Source: an uncultured Eubacteriales bacterium (GTDB taxonomy: Bacteria > Bacillota_I > Bacilli_A > RF39 > UBA660). From it: a stretch of DNA of 7,606 nt. The DNA lies in the NCBI GenBank assembly GCA_900313345.1, contig OMQW01000058.1, positions 1-7,606 of the forward strand, given 5' to 3'. A model generated the notes under the pieces. It had not been told where the DNA came from. It saw only the letters and a program-made list of their open reading frames with translations, and did no database searches. Below, piece after piece: positions 1 through 5,234 of the stretch. The position numbers and the translations under genes are program-made. How positions within the stretch are numbered: position 1 is the stretch's first letter; each line of letters starts with the position of its first letter.

Positions 1-45
1 AAAGGATTGTCACCCGTGAATTACAGGTTACAATCCTCTAATTAA
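1..45 (+). CDS. IS3-family (IS150 group) transposase, C-terminal end only
   Basis: Frame 1 from the first base reads KGLSPVNYRLQSSN and then TAA at 43-45. The pattern G-L-S-P-V-x-Y-R-L-Q-S is the characteristic extreme C-terminus of the DDE integrase-type transposase (OrfB) of IS150-group IS3 elements. Only 14 residues are in the window, so the catalytic residues and any programmed frameshift with OrfA cannot be checked. The call is supported by a matching terminal inverted repeat 12 to 40 bases downstream of the stop, in the correct orientation. Whether the element is intact or active is unknown. Confidence 0.85.
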   Translation, partial: KGLSPVNYRLQSSN

Positions 46-57
46 GAATTATTTATA

Positions 58-85
58 AACTGTCCAACTTTTGGGGTTCAGTTCA
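58..85 (+). repeat. Right terminal inverted repeat of the IS3-family element
   Basis: Read on the minus strand from base 85 inward, the sequence begins TGAACTGAACCCCAAAAG and continues with TTGGACAG. This is the usual IS150-group terminal repeat: it starts with TG, has a run of C, then AAAAGTTGGAC. The inner boundary is approximate because the left repeat is not available for alignment. Confidence 0.82.
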
Positions 86-1225
86 TTATTGAAACTCTTT
101 ATTATTTAAATAAATAATTAATCCTAAATATAAACTAACTGCAGGACTAATCAATACATGTCCGCTAGTTTCACTAATTAATAGTAATAATATAAACATA
201 AATAAATAGAAATTCTTAAGTTTAGATTTATATCCAATATAAATAATATATATTAATATAATAATTAATCCAATAATACCATATGTATAAAATAAATCAA
301 ATAAATCTATTTCAACAGTCTTTCTATTAATATATTTATCTATTCCAAATAATTTATTAATTATATTAGAATTACTATATATTATATGATTCTTTTTAAC
401 AAAACTAAATCTATTATTAAATATAACTTTATTAACATAATTTAAACTTAAAGTATTATTAACCTTAAAGAATTTCTTTTGTACAACAGCATTCTTATAA
501 GTAGTAGTATTAGTAATTATAAAACTACTAATAAATGTAATAACTATAAGTAATAAAATAGTAAATATCTTAGTCTTTAAATCACTCTTAATAAAATAAT
601 CTTTAAAAGGTTTATATAAAAAATATAAAAATATAATAATAACTCCACCAAGTATAACTTTAGTACCAAGTGTCATAGAAAGAATTGCAACTATTAAAGA
701 ATAAATAATACATAATATATATTTTTTCTTTTCTTGTAAGTAATTAATACTAATACCAAGAAGCATAATAACTATAGCACTAAACTCATTAATAGAATTA
801 AATAATCCTTTAAAACCTTCTTTTTTTATGCCACTTTCATAAATCTCATTTCCAATACCAAATATTAAACATATAAAATATATTATTAAATAAAGACTAA
901 GTAAATAAACAAAATATTTTCTGTTAATTTTTCCGTCATAACTATAAAAAAATAATAAAATACTAGGTAAATAAAATAGTCTTAAAGATAAACTTAAAGT
1001 ATCACTTATATTATATTTATAAATAAATAGATAAACTAAAATATATATAAACATACTTATAATTGTAATTAAAGATTCCTTATATTTTTTCTTTCTAATT
1101 AAATAAATAAAGATAAACAATATAAATGATCCTCTAATAATACTATTTATATTAAAAATATTTAAAGTATAGGATATATCTAGAAGTGGTTGAACTAATA
1201 AATAAATAATTAATAATATATCCAT
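86..1225 (-). CDS. O-antigen ligase/polymerase-like polytopic membrane protein
   Basis: A 379-residue integral membrane protein with about ten hydrophobic segments (for example residues 1-16, 30-43, 51-70, 82-95, 104-122, 145-162, 169-203, 219-237, 313-332, 339-350 and 357-373). Family features of Firmicute O-antigen-ligase-like proteins are visible: N-terminal L-V-Q-P-L-L-D-I (10-17), G-L-F-N-S-I-N-E-F-S-A-I (140-151), the G-T-K motif before a membrane segment (187-189), an acidic E-I-D-L-F-D followed by YGIIG (305-319), and SGHVLISPAVSLYLGL near the end. A polar loop at about 240-310 is probably extracellular. Such proteins polymerise or transfer lipid-linked glycans for capsule, exopolysaccharide or teichuronic-type polymers; the substrate cannot be read from the sequence. 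AAGGAGA (1231-1237) lies 5 bases before the ATG and fixes the start. The TAA stop (86-88) abuts the IS end, so the original C-terminus may have been slightly different. No glycosyltransferase neighbour is in the window. Confidence 0.78.
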   Translation of the reverse strand: MDILLIIYLLVQPLLDISYTLNIFNINSIIRGSFILFIFIYLIRKKKYKESLITIISMFIYILVYLFIYKYNISDTLSLSLRLFYLPSILLFFYSYDGKINRKYFVYLLSLYLIIYFICLIFGIGNEIYESGIKKEGFKGLFNSINEFSAIVIMLLGISINYLQEKKKYILCIIYSLIVAILSMTLGTKVILGGVIIIFLYFLYKPFKDYFIKSDLKTKIFTILLLIVITFISSFIITNTTTYKNAVVQKKFFKVNNTLSLNYVNKVIFNNRFSFVKKNHIIYSNSNIINKLFGIDKYINRKTVEIDLFDLFYTYGIIGLIIILIYIIYIGYKSKLKNFYLFMFILLLLISETSGHVLISPAVSLYLGLIIYLNNKEFQ

Positions 1226-1230
1226 AAACT

Positions 1231-1237
1231 TCTCCTT
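1231..1237 (-). promoter_or_regulatory. Ribosome binding site of the O-antigen-ligase-like gene
   Basis: The minus strand reads AAGGAGA, 5 bases before the ATG at 1225-1223. It is a strong Shine-Dalgarno sequence and supports that start codon. Confidence 0.75.
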
Positions 1238-1254
1238 AAATATATTTTAACCTA

Positions 1255-1283
1255 ATAGTATTCTTTTTACAATTAAGTTGTAA
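1255..1283 (-). promoter_or_regulatory. Weak candidate promoter for the minus-strand membrane protein
   Basis: The minus strand has TACTAT (1260-1255) as a possible -10 and TTACAA (1283-1278) as a possible -35, 17 bases apart. The -35 matches consensus at only three of six positions. An alternative pair, TTGTAA/TAAAAT, would place transcription start inside the ribosome binding site and is less likely. The palindrome at 1265-1285 covers the -35 and spacer of this candidate. Confidence 0.25.
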
Positions 1284-1285
1284 AA
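1265..1285. repeat. Perfect 8-bp-arm inverted repeat in the divergent intergenic region
   Basis: TTTTACAA (1265-1272) and TTGTAAAA (1278-1285) are exact reverse complements separated by 5 bases (TTAAG). The repeat lies between two divergently transcribed genes, upstream of the plus-strand promoter and over the candidate minus-strand promoter. It has the size and position of a dimeric repressor or activator site. There is no T-tract outside the palindrome on the 3' side of the plus strand, so a terminator is unlikely. AT-rich sequence makes chance palindromes more common, so function is only inferred. Confidence 0.35.
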
Positions 1286-1311
1286 TAAATCTTATTCTTT
1301 ACACCTTTAAG

Positions 1312-1339
1312 TTGACTAGATTTTATATTAGTTTATAAT
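1312..1339 (+). promoter_or_regulatory. Near-consensus sigma-A promoter for the secreted-protein pair
   Basis: TTGACT (-35, 1312-1317) and TATAAT (-10, 1334-1339) are separated by 16 bases, matching the sigma-70/sigma-A consensus at 11 of 12 positions. Transcription would start near 1345-1347, leaving a leader of about 17 bases that contains the ribosome binding site for the ATG at 1363. This is the clearest promoter in the window. Confidence 0.8.
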
Positions 1340-1348
1340 TAATAATGA

Positions 1349-1355
1349 AAAGAGG
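1349..1355 (+). promoter_or_regulatory. Ribosome binding site that fixes the start at 1363
   Basis: AAAGAGG lies 7 bases upstream of the ATG at 1363. An in-frame ATG at 1345 sits upstream of this site and at the predicted transcription start, so it cannot be the usual start codon. Confidence 0.7.
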
Positions 1356-1362
1356 TACTATC

Positions 1363-1905
1363 ATGAATGCTAATTATTATAAGATGCTTCAAAGAAAAGA
1401 ATTAAAGAAAAATTTAATATTTGTTACATGTATCCTTTTATTTGCAACTCTAAGTACTTACTTAATATATAATAACTTTAAAACTAAAAGAGATGAAATA
1501 ACGAATCTATCATCTATTAGTGTTACATATCATGAACAAACCAAAGGTAGCTTTGTAATAGATAAATATGTTCCAGTAAGAGACTCTATTGGTTTATCTA
1601 AAGAACCATATAAATTAACTATAAAGAATAATAAAAACTATAAAGTTCTTTATAAAATAGTCCTAGAAGATAATAAAGAAAACACTCTCCCTAAATCAGT
1701 TATAAAAATAGGTTATCATTCTAAAAATATACCAACAAGAATAGTAAATTATGATGATTTAGAAGATAACATTTTATTAGAAACTTATTTAAATCCGTTT
1801 GATAAAGAGGATTATACAATTCGTTTTTGGACAACTGATTCAGATCTTTCAAAAGAATATGATTATTACTTTAGTGGAAAAATAAAAGTAATTGAGGAGA
1901 ACTAA
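1363..1905 (+). CDS. Membrane-anchored surface protein, paralogue of the next gene
   Basis: A 180-residue protein with a basic N-terminus (KMLQRKELKK), one hydrophobic segment at about residues 17-36 and an extracellular domain of about 140 residues, so it is a type II (N-in, C-out) membrane protein. I do not recognise a named family. It is clearly related to the following gene: both share Y-x-P-V-x-D-S-x-G-L (here 69-78), then Y-K-I-V-L-E-D-N (here 97-104), an R/K-x-W segment (W156) and a final G/L-K-I-K-V-I-x-E strand (172-179). The region after the membrane segment, Y-N-N-F (36-39), aligns with Y-A-A-F of the paralogue but lacks its small residues, so cleavage is less likely and it probably stays anchored. 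The start is set at 1363 by the promoter and ribosome binding site. It ends 1 base before the next gene, indicating co-transcription. The role is unknown; a surface adhesin, matrix-fibre anchor or wall-associated factor is possible. Confidence 0.75.
   Translation: MNANYYKMLQRKELKKNLIFVTCILLFATLSTYLIYNNFKTKRDEITNLSSISVTYHEQTKGSFVIDKYVPVRDSIGLSKEPYKLTIKNNKNYKVLYKIVLEDNKENTLPKSVIKIGYHSKNIPTRIVNYDDLEDNILLETYLNPFDKEDYTIRFWTTDSDLSKEYDYYFSGKIKVIEEN
1894..1900 (+). promoter_or_regulatory. Ribosome binding site of the second secreted protein
   Basis: GAGGAGA lies within the last codons of the upstream gene, 6 bases before the ATG at 1907. It favours 1907 over an in-frame TTG at 1892, which lies upstream of the site. 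Confidence 0.7.
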
Positions 1906-1906
1906 T

Positions 1907-2464
1907 ATGAAAAATAAAAAGAAATTAATATTTGTAGTATTAATAATAATAGTTTTAGCATTAGGATTTAGTTACGCAGCATTTAGTTATACAAAATCTG
2001 GTGAAACAAAACATACAATGAGAACAGGAACATTATTAGTAAATCTTGAAGAAGAAAACTCTTTATCTTTAACAAATTCCTACCCAGTAAGTGATAGTGA
2101 TGGATTAAAGGGAGATAGTTATAATTTTAAATTAAATAACACTGGAACAAGCGATGCTAAATACCAAATAATATTAGTAGAAGATAATGATAAATATGTA
2201 GAAGATTCTTGTAGCAATTTAAAACTACCATTTAATAAATTAAAATATTCTATAACTAAAGATAATATAGAGAAAATAGAAGCTTTAGAAGATAATGGAG
2301 TTATTGAAGAATCAACTATTAATAGTAAAGAATCTGCAAACTATAAATTAAAATTATGGATTAATAGTGAAGCTGGTAATGAAGTAGCAGGAAAGCATTT
2401 TCATGCTAAATTAAAAATAAAAGTAATTCCAAAAGAATCAACTAATTATGATATAGGAGCTTAA
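1907..2464 (+). CDS. Secreted protein with TasA/camelysin-like (SipW-type) signal region
   Basis: A 185-residue protein with basic MKNKKK, a hydrophobic core at 7-20 and then F-S-Y-A-A-F-S-Y (21-28), followed by G-T-L (41-43). A short hydrophobic segment, Y/W-A-x-F, about 15 residues and then G-T-L is the arrangement of signal regions processed by SipW-type signal peptidases in TasA, camelysin and related proteins. The mature part has the shared Y-P-V-S-D-S-D-G-L (59-67), a possible beta-rich body and a closing L-K-I-K-V-I-P-K-E. This resembles the beta-sandwich matrix-fibre proteins in layout, but overall identity to TasA is not evident by eye, so a matrix-protein role is inference. One cysteine pair candidate exists only as C102 alone. 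It is preceded by its membrane-anchored paralogue with 1 base between them and followed by a terminator. No SipW peptidase gene is in the window. Confidence 0.75.
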   Translation: MKNKKKLIFVVLIIIVLALGFSYAAFSYTKSGETKHTMRTGTLLVNLEEENSLSLTNSYPVSDSDGLKGDSYNFKLNNTGTSDAKYQIILVEDNDKYVEDSCSNLKLPFNKLKYSITKDNIEKIEALEDNGVIEESTINSKESANYKLKLWINSEAGNEVAGKHFHAKLKIKVIPKESTNYDIGA

Positions 2465-2480
2465 TAAGCTTCTTTTATTT
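2455..2480 (+). terminator. Intrinsic terminator overlapping the stop of the secreted-protein pair
   Basis: An 8-bp stem, AGGAGCTT (2455-2462) with AAGCTTCT (2466-2473), including one G-U pair, closes a 3-base loop and is followed by TTTATTT. The left arm contains the last codons and the first base of the stop codon. The T-tract is interrupted by an A and the stem is modest, so termination may be partial and allow some read-through into murG. Confidence 0.55.
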
Positions 2481-2513
2481 AAAAAGTATGCATAAGTTTT
2501 TATAGGAGGAAGT

Positions 2514-3593
2514 ATGAAAGTAATTATATCTGCAGGAGGTACTGGAGGTCATATTTACCCAGCACTAGCAATTATAAATAAAATAAAAGATTTAGAACCA
2601 AATAGTGATATTTTATATATTGGAACAAAAGATAGAATGGAAAAAGATATAGTTCCAAAACTTAATATTAATTATATAGGTTTAGATATGGAAGGTTTAA
2701 ATAGAAAGATACCTCTAAGAAATATAATAGTTTTAAAGAAATATTTGAAAGCTTATAATGAATCTAAAAAAATAATAAAAGAATTTAAGCCGGATGTAGT
2801 TGTAGGAGTTGGTGGTTACATAACAAGTCCTGTATTAAATGCCGCATCTAAATTAAAATGTAAAACTGTAATACATGAACAAAATAGTATCCCAGGAGTT
2901 ACTAATAAAATGTTATCTACTAAAGTAGATAAAATATTAATATCAATGAAAAATAGTATAGATTATTTTCCAAAAGAAAAAGTAGTATATACTGGTAATC
3001 CTAGAAGTGAAGAAATAATTAGAGTTAAAAAAGTAACAAAAAAAGAATTAGGCTTTGATAATAAAAAATTAGTAGTTATTGTAATGGGGTCTTTAGGATC
3101 GGCATCAATTAATAATGAAGAATTAGAAATAGTACCTAACTTTAAAAATAAAGATTATAATGTGTTATTAATAACTGGAAAAAGATATTATGATGACTAT
3201 AAAGATATAGAAATACCAAGTAATGTTAAAGTATCTCCATTTGAAAATAATTTAATTGGAATACTTAAAAGTACTGACTTATTAGTAACTAGAAGTGGTG
3301 CATCAACAATAGCAGAAATAACTGCAATAGGAGTACCAAGTATTTTAGTGCCAAGCCCTTATGTAACAAATAATCATCAATATAAAAATGCTAAAGAATT
3401 AGAAAATAGTGGAGCAGGTATTATCTTAGAAGAAAAAGACTTTAATAGTAAAAATTTATTAAAAGAAATTGATAAATTATTAAATAATGATAAAATATTA
3501 GAGGAAATGAAATTATCATCTAAAAAACTAGGTGTAGAGGATTCTGCTACTAGGGTGTATAATGAAATAAAGAAAGATATTGGAGAAAAATAA
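2514..3593 (+). CDS. murG: MurG, lipid II synthase (UDP-GlcNAc transferase)
   Basis: MurG transfers N-acetylglucosamine from UDP-GlcNAc to undecaprenyl-diphosphoryl-MurNAc-pentapeptide (lipid I) to form lipid II, on the inner face of the cytoplasmic membrane. The 359-residue length is normal. Visible family motifs are the first glycine-rich loop GGTGGH (8-13), H-E-Q-N-S-I-P-G (121-128), the second glycine-rich loop M-G-S-L-G-S (191-196), and the UDP-GlcNAc-binding region with T-R-S-G-A-S-T-I-A-E (259-268, with E268 expected to contact ribose) and N-N-H-Q (286-289). AGGAGG (2504-2509) lies 4 bases before the ATG. It is followed 2 bases later by murB, the order seen in Bacillus. No convincing sigma-A promoter is visible in the 49 bases upstream, so expression may depend on read-through of the weak terminator or on a non-consensus promoter. 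Confidence 0.97.
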   Translation: MKVIISAGGTGGHIYPALAIINKIKDLEPNSDILYIGTKDRMEKDIVPKLNINYIGLDMEGLNRKIPLRNIIVLKKYLKAYNESKKIIKEFKPDVVVGVGGYITSPVLNAASKLKCKTVIHEQNSIPGVTNKMLSTKVDKILISMKNSIDYFPKEKVVYTGNPRSEEIIRVKKVTKKELGFDNKKLVVIVMGSLGSASINNEELEIVPNFKNKDYNVLLITGKRYYDDYKDIEIPSNVKVSPFENNLIGILKSTDLLVTRSGASTIAEITAIGVPSILVPSPYVTNNHQYKNAKELENSGAGIILEEKDFNSKNLLKEIDKLLNNDKILEEMKLSSKKLGVEDSATRVYNEIKKDIGEK

Positions 3594-3595
3594 TT

Positions 3596-4498
3596 ATGAA
3601 AGAATTTATAGAAGAACTACATAAATTAAATATCAAAATAGAAGAAAACGTTCTTCTATCAAATTACACTAGTTATAAAGTAGGCGGAAAAGCAAGAATA
3701 ATTGTTTATCCAAATACTGAATCTAATTTAATAGAAGTAATTAAATTAATTAAATTAAATAATTTAAAATATAAAATATTAGGTAATGGAACAAATCTTT
3801 TATTTAGTGATAAAGATTATAATGATGTATTAATAAAATTAAATTTATTTAACAAAATAAAAATAGAAGGAACTAAAATAACTGCAGGATCTGGTGCATC
3901 TATGCCAAGACTTGCAGCACTTGCAAAAAATGAATCTTTAACAGGACTAGAATTTGCAGCAGGTATTCCAGGGACAGTAGGTGGAGCAGTTTTTCAAAAT
4001 GCAGGAGCATATAAAAGCGACATGGGTTATATAGTGCAAAGCGTTAAAGTGTTAACACCAGACTTACGAATAATTAATTTAAGTAATAAAGAATGTGCTT
4101 TTCATTATAGAACATCGTTTTTCCATGATAATAGAGACTATATATGCTTAGAAGCAACACTAAAACTTCATAAAGGAAAAAAAGAAGAAATAGAAAAACT
4201 AATGAAAGATAGATTAAAAAGGAGAATGGATTCACAACCTCTAAACTATCCTTCAGCAGGATCTGTATTTAGAAATCCAGAAAATCAATCATCTGGTAAA
4301 ATAATAGAAGATTTAGGCTTAAAAGGTTTAAAAATAGGAGGTGCAGAAGTATCAGAAAAACATGCTAACTTTATTATTAATAAAGGTAATGCTAAAGCAG
4401 AAGACATTCATAAACTAATATTATTTGTACAAGAAAAAGTAAAAGAAGAAGATAATATAGATTTAAAGATTGAACAAGAATTTGTAAATTGGGAGTAG
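3596..4498 (+). CDS. murB: MurB, UDP-N-acetylenolpyruvoylglucosamine reductase
   Basis: MurB is a cytoplasmic FAD enzyme that uses NADPH to reduce UDP-GlcNAc-enolpyruvate to UDP-MurNAc, the second committed step of peptidoglycan precursor synthesis. The 300 residues contain the FAD-binding segment N-Y-T-S-Y-K-V-G-G (23-31), L-G-N-G-T-N-L-L (62-69), the loop G-L-E-F-A-A-G-I-P-G-T-V-G-G-A (117-131), Y-R-T-S with catalytic R172, the S-A-G-S-V-F-R-N-P motif with proton-donor S223, and C-terminal L-K-I-E with the likely catalytic glutamate E293. The short form without the extra tyrosine loop region fits the type II enzymes of Gram-positive bacteria. GGAGA (3582-3586) inside the end of murG lies 9 bases before the ATG; the murG stop and this start are 2 bases apart. 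It is the only gene of the window ending in TAG. Confidence 0.97.
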   Translation: MKEFIEELHKLNIKIEENVLLSNYTSYKVGGKARIIVYPNTESNLIEVIKLIKLNNLKYKILGNGTNLLFSDKDYNDVLIKLNLFNKIKIEGTKITAGSGASMPRLAALAKNESLTGLEFAAGIPGTVGGAVFQNAGAYKSDMGYIVQSVKVLTPDLRIINLSNKECAFHYRTSFFHDNRDYICLEATLKLHKGKKEEIEKLMKDRLKRRMDSQPLNYPSAGSVFRNPENQSSGKIIEDLGLKGLKIGGAEVSEKHANFIINKGNAKAEDIHKLILFVQEKVKEEDNIDLKIEQEFVNWE

Positions 4499-4501
4499 TC
4501 T

Positions 4502-5170
4502 ATGGCTAAAAGAGTAAAAAGGAAAATTAAAATAGGTAATCTAGTTAGATTTTTAGTTATATTGATAATTATATTTTCAAGTATCTATTTAGTATTAAAT
4601 AGTAATATAAAAAATATAGTTATAACTGGAACTAAATATTTATCTGATGAAGAAGTCTTAAAAGAATCTAAGTTAAATGATTATCCTAGTTTCTTTTTAA
4701 CACTTGATTTATCTATTAAAAATAATTTAAAGAAAAATAATCTTATTAAAGAAGTTAAAGTAAAAAGAAAAATATTTAACGAGATAGAATTAAATATAAA
4801 AGAATATAAAATAGTATTATCTTATAAAGATAAATATGTTATGGAAAATGGTAAGATGATAGACTATAAAAATGATTTAAGAGTACCTAAATTAATAAAT
4901 AATGTAGATGACAAAATATTAAAAGATTTAGCTGTTTCCCTAACTGATGTTCATGAAGATGTTTTAGGAAAGATATCAGAAATAGAATATGTTCCTAATA
5001 CTTATGATAAAGGAAGATTTTTACTATATATGAATGATTCTAATTCAGTATATTTAACACTAACTAAATTTGATAAAATAAACTATTATGATGATGTTTT
5101 AGAACAGTTAGAAGGTAAGAAAGGATTTCTTTATTTAGATAGTGGAAATCACTTTAAAATTATGGAGTAA
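4502..5170 (+). CDS. ftsQ: FtsQ/DivIB, cell division membrane protein
   Basis: A bitopic divisome protein that, with FtsL and FtsB/DivIC, links the cytoplasmic ring to the FtsW-FtsI septal synthase. A basic cytoplasmic tail (MAKRVKRKIKIGN) precedes one membrane helix (about 14-33). A POTRA domain follows (about 36-104), beginning N-I-K-N-I-V-I-T-G-T-K-Y-L-S-D-E-E-V and containing the typical L-I-K-E-V-K-V-K-R-K-I-F-N-E-I-E-L-N-I-K-E-strand region. A beta domain (about 105-220) ends in F-L-Y-L-D-S-G-N. At 222 residues it is shorter than many DivIB proteins (about 260), mainly because the cytoplasmic tail and C-terminal tail are short. GGGAG (4491-4495) overlaps the end of murB, 6 bases before the ATG. 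Position between murB and ftsA agrees with the call. Sequence similarity in this family is low, so context carries weight. Confidence 0.92.
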   Translation: MAKRVKRKIKIGNLVRFLVILIIIFSSIYLVLNSNIKNIVITGTKYLSDEEVLKESKLNDYPSFFLTLDLSIKNNLKKNNLIKEVKVKRKIFNEIELNIKEYKIVLSYKDKYVMENGKMIDYKNDLRVPKLINNVDDKILKDLAVSLTDVHEDVLGKISEIEYVPNTYDKGRFLLYMNDSNSVYLTLTKFDKINYYDDVLEQLEGKKGFLYLDSGNHFKIME

Positions 5171-5192
5171 TAACAAATTACTCTTTTTTTTT
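5165..5192 (+). terminator. Strong intrinsic terminator between ftsQ and ftsA
   Basis: A perfect 7-bp stem, GAGTAAT (5165-5171) with ATTACTC (5177-5183), has a 5-base loop (AACAA) and is followed by nine consecutive T (5184-5192). The left arm includes the last codon and stop codon of ftsQ. The structure is textbook for Rho-independent termination, although the stem is AT-rich. Confidence 0.8.
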
Positions 5193-5206
5193 ATAATAAT
5201 TTATTG

Positions 5207-5220
5207 TATACTAAAGTATA
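5207..5220. promoter_or_regulatory. Candidate ftsA promoter (-10) and overlapping palindrome
   Basis: TATACT (5207-5212) is a good -10 hexamer about 23 bases before the ftsA ATG; transcription would begin near 5219, just ahead of the ribosome binding site. The 17-base-distant -35 position falls in the terminator T-tract and does not match consensus. A TATAAT at 5192-5197 is an alternative -10, also without a -35. TATACT and AGTATA (5215-5220) form a 6-bp-arm inverted repeat with a 2-base spacer over this -10, which could be an operator or chance. A promoter here is expected because of the terminator just upstream. Confidence 0.35.
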
Positions 5221-5223
5221 TAG

Positions 5224-5229
5224 TGGAGG
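5224..5229 (+). promoter_or_regulatory. Ribosome binding site that fixes the ftsA start
   Basis: TGGAGG lies 5 bases before the ATG at 5235. The frame stays open further upstream to an ATG at 5142, but that stretch is the end of ftsQ, the terminator and the T-tract, and has no conserved FtsA sequence. Confidence 0.8.
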
Positions 5230-5234
5230 ATGTT

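Larger units (their letters stand above)
1..85 (+). mobile_element. Right end of an IS3-family (IS150-group) insertion sequence
   Basis: This is the distal part of an IS whose transposase reads rightward and whose body lies left of the window. It holds the transposase C-terminus, a 12-base spacer and the right terminal repeat, which ends in CA as IS3-family elements do. The first non-IS base is 86. IS3 elements usually make a 3-4 bp target duplication; the right copy would start at 86 (TTA or TTAT), but the left copy lies outside the window and cannot be checked. Confidence 0.83.

Noticed and set aside
1892..1906. TTG start five codons upstream for the second surface protein
   Set aside because: The ribosome binding site GAGGAGA lies downstream of this TTG and is ideally placed for the ATG at 1907.
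2487..2500. TATGCATAAG as a -10 element for murG
   Set aside because: It matches the -10 consensus poorly and has no -35 at the proper distance; not strong enough to annotate.
4502..5170. Possible truncation of ftsQ because it is short
   Set aside because: The tail, membrane helix, POTRA and beta domains are all present in order with a normal start and stop, so the short length is within family variation.
5142..5234. A 31-residue N-terminal extension of FtsA with a hydrophobic stretch (LLFFFIIIYCIL)
   Set aside because: The apparent membrane segment is a translation of the terminator T-tract and AT-rich spacer. The start at 5235 has a strong ribosome binding site and gives the normal FtsA N-terminus.
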